Shown piece after piece: positions 14,715-16,089 of a DNA stretch of 16,089 nt. A program made the position numbers and the translations under genes. The notes beneath the pieces are model-generated. The model was not told the origin of the DNA, did not search any database, and saw only the letters and a program-made list of their open reading frames with translations. Within the stretch, counting starts at the first letter, position 1. The number at the start of each line of letters is the position of its first letter. Source of the DNA: Sulfurimonas sp. (GTDB lineage: Bacteria; Campylobacterota; Campylobacteria; Campylobacterales; Sulfurimonadaceae); the NCBI GenBank assembly GCA_015487435.1, contig WFPU01000040.1, positions 1 through 16,089 of the forward strand, given 5' to 3'.

Positions 14715-15920
14715 ATGTAGCTCACATTCTTGAACTTCGCCACCCTCTGTTGGTTGTTGCTTAGCAAATGAAGAAGATATCCCTCTTAAACGCTCAACAG
14801 CTTTTTTGAAATGCTCAATTGTATAATCAATCTCAGCATCTGTTGTAAAACGACTTAGACTTAGACGAATTCCAGTGTGTGCTAACTCATTATCAGCACC
14901 TATAGCTAACATTACAGTATTTGCTTCTAAATCTTCAGATGCACAAGCTGAACCAGTTGAAGCACCAATAGAGCTGTTATTTAAATCCCAAAGCATACTC
15001 TCACCTTCAACACCTTTAATAGATATAAGGATAGTATTTGGTGTACGATTTTCTCTATCACCAACGACAAAAGTATCGCTTAGCTCTAAAATAGCGTCTT
15101 CTAAACGATCTCTCTTTTCTTTGATTTTAGCCATTGTATCTTCTATGTTTGTAGTTGCAAGCTCTATAGCCTTACCCATTCCAACAATATATGGAACATT
15201 TAAAGTCCCTGAACGGCGACCACCCATATGCTCACCACCATGAAGAAGTGGAGTTAAAAATTGAGAATCTCTAATGTACAACGCACCAACACCTTTAGGA
15301 CCATGAAACTTATGTGCACTCATTGAAACAAAATCTACATGAACATCTTGTAAATCTACTGGTATCTTTCCAATAGCTTGAACTGCATCTGAATGAAAAA
15401 CTACATCTTTTTCTTTACAAACTTCACCAATCTCTTTAATAGGAAATATCGCACCAGTTTCATTTGATGCCCACATAATTGAAACAATAGCTGTCTTATC
15501 TGTTATAAAATTTTTTACAGTACGTGCCTCAACTATACCTTTCTCATTTACAGGAAGATATGAAACTTTTATACCTTTTTCTTCTAGCCATCTACAGGTA
15601 GCAAGAATTGATGGATGCTCAACCTCCGTTGTAATTACATGATTTTTTCTGCTACCATTCATCAAATCTGATACAACTGATTTTAAAACCCAGTTATTTG
15701 ATTCTGTTGCACATGATGTGAAAACTATATCATCATTATCACTTGCATTTAGTGCATCATAAACTTGATTTATAGCTTTTTTTAATGCTGGATGCGTAGC
15801 TGTACCAAACTTATGAAGCGAGTTAGGATTCCCATAAATCTCACTAAAATATGGCATCATCTCCTCTACAACTTTTGGATCTGTCATAGTAGTAGCATTG
15901 TTGTCTAAATATACTTGCAT
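14706..15920 (-). CDS. nifS: NifS cysteine desulfurase
   Basis: 404 residues. A fold-type I PLP enzyme that takes sulfur from L-cysteine, giving alanine and an enzyme persulfide for NifU. H102 (VEHPS), D178 and Q181 (HSDAVQ) and the PLP lysine K204 (SAHKFHG) form the active site. C326 in GSACAS on a flexible loop is the persulfide-carrying residue, in the class I (NifS/IscS) setting. The protein extends some 20 residues beyond the usual end (after ISSSF) into a tail finishing in CELHHH (C399 and three terminal His), which may bind metal. The ATG at 15920 begins the conserved YLDNNATT. AAAGG lies about 8 bases upstream. It is the first gene of the apparent nifS-nifU-citE-like-bax operon. Confidence 0.93.
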   Translation of the reverse strand: MQVYLDNNATTMTDPKVVEEMMPYFSEIYGNPNSLHKFGTATHPALKKAINQVYDALNASDNDDIVFTSCATESNNWVLKSVVSDLMNGSRKNHVITTEVEHPSILATCRWLEEKGIKVSYLPVNEKGIVEARTVKNFITDKTAIVSIMWASNETGAIFPIKEIGEVCKEKDVVFHSDAVQAIGKIPVDLQDVHVDFVSMSAHKFHGPKGVGALYIRDSQFLTPLLHGGEHMGGRRSGTLNVPYIVGMGKAIELATTNIEDTMAKIKEKRDRLEDAILELSDTFVVGDRENRTPNTILISIKGVEGESMLWDLNNSSIGASTGSACASEDLEANTVMLAIGADNELAHTGIRLSLSRFTTDAEIDYTIEHFKKAVERLRGISSSFAKQQPTEGGEVQECELHHH

Positions 15921-16089
15921 TTTTTAACCTTTATATAGTGTAAATTTCCTTAATGAGCAAATATATATTTTTAAATATTAAGCCAAAAAAGATTAGAATT
16001 TACTCTGTTGTCATTTTTCTATTTATAAATAAGACTAATTTTGTCTTCTTTTACTTTTGACATAATAATAGGTTTGTTATTATGATATG
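15921..16089 (-). promoter_or_regulatory. nifS upstream region
   Basis: No gene is assigned in these 169 bp. On the - strand a TATAAA at 15935-15930 (overlapped by TATATA at 15937-15932) is the best nearby -10 candidate and would give a leader of only 3-5 bases. That would exclude the AAAGG ribosome site (15928-15932), so a start further upstream is also possible, for example from a TAATAT near 15975. No clear Fur, IscR or other operator was recognised. A small inverted repeat AAGAC / GTCTT lies at 16031-16047. Confidence 0.35.
16057..16086 (+). promoter_or_regulatory. Sigma70-type promoter reading out of the right edge
   Basis: A perfect TTGACA (16057-16062) is followed 18 bases later by TATGAT (16081-16086, five of six to consensus). 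It points right and out of the window. A clear -35 box is unusual in this phylum, where most promoters rely on the -10 box, so this may drive a strongly expressed or stable-RNA gene. That is inference, because the transcribed region is not in view. Confidence 0.45.

Noticed and set aside
13584..15920. nifS/nifU taken as a sign of nitrogen fixation
   Set aside because: In Campylobacterota these genes serve general Fe-S assembly, and no nitrogenase or other nif genes are in the window.
16019..16089. Possible C-terminal end of a - strand gene (about 22 residues ending in a TAG at 16019-16021)
   Set aside because: The open stretch is too short to judge, shows no recognisable motif, and overlaps a good + strand promoter.
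1..16089. CRISPR array, complete IS element, tRNA or rRNA
   Set aside because: No regularly spaced repeats, transposase frames or RNA-gene signatures were found on either strand.

Overview
The window is AT-rich and fits a member of the Campylobacterota (Epsilonproteobacteria), most likely a free-living Sulfurimonas-like organism. This rests on several things: the paired NifS/NifU iron-sulfur assembly genes used as the general Fe-S system in this phylum, a Suv3-type helicase, the AT-rich lysine/isoleucine-heavy coding style, and frequent ATGA or few-base gene overlaps. The genus assignment is inference. All the large reading frames look intact except the first, which is cut by the left edge. 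No tRNA, rRNA, CRISPR array, complete insertion sequence or prophage gene was seen.

Layout. (1) 1-471, + strand: C-terminal part of a CobT-like phosphoribosyltransferase-family protein. (2) 472-613: convergent gap with a dispersed-type palindromic repeat. (3) 614-3412, - strand: Suv3-like helicase with a C-terminal four-cysteine zinc ribbon and an Arg/Gly tail. (4) 3454-6685, + strand: a four-gene metal (probably zinc) uptake cluster made of a small secreted His/Cys protein, an outer-membrane beta-barrel with a His-rich segment, a ZnuA-like binding protein and a ZnuB-like permease. No ATPase gene is present. (5) 6675-7778, - strand: MFS transporter, overlapping the permease gene tail to tail. 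(6) 7779-8001: gap holding two inverted-repeat structures, one of which could be a MITE-like remnant or an RNA fold. (7) 8002-9510, + strand: B12-binding radical SAM protein. (8) 9529-12083, + strand: LapG protease and LapD c-di-GMP receptor, a surface-adhesin release switch joined by an ATGA overlap. (9) 15920-12088, - strand: an apparent operon in the order nifS, nifU, a CitE-like HpcH/HpaI lyase (probable TTG start) and a Bax-like glucosaminidase. Between nifS and nifU lie 147 bp with three hairpins. (10) 15921-16089: upstream region of nifS, with a good sigma70-type promoter pointing out of the right edge on the + strand.

The genes appear to work as modules. The zinc cluster would move metal from the outer membrane through the periplasm to the inner membrane, borrowing an ATPase from elsewhere. 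LapD senses cytoplasmic c-di-GMP and holds or frees periplasmic LapG, which cuts a large adhesin not encoded here. NifS supplies sulfur and NifU scaffolds and carries Fe-S clusters.

The most unexpected pattern is regulatory. Three genes (3454, 7778 and 9529) have a perfect TATAAT box 5 or 6 bases before the ATG, so their transcripts are predicted to be leaderless or nearly so. No clearly new multi-gene system was found. The best leads are the leaderless promoters, the ATPase-less zinc cluster with its small His/Cys protein, and the structured gap at 7824-7981.
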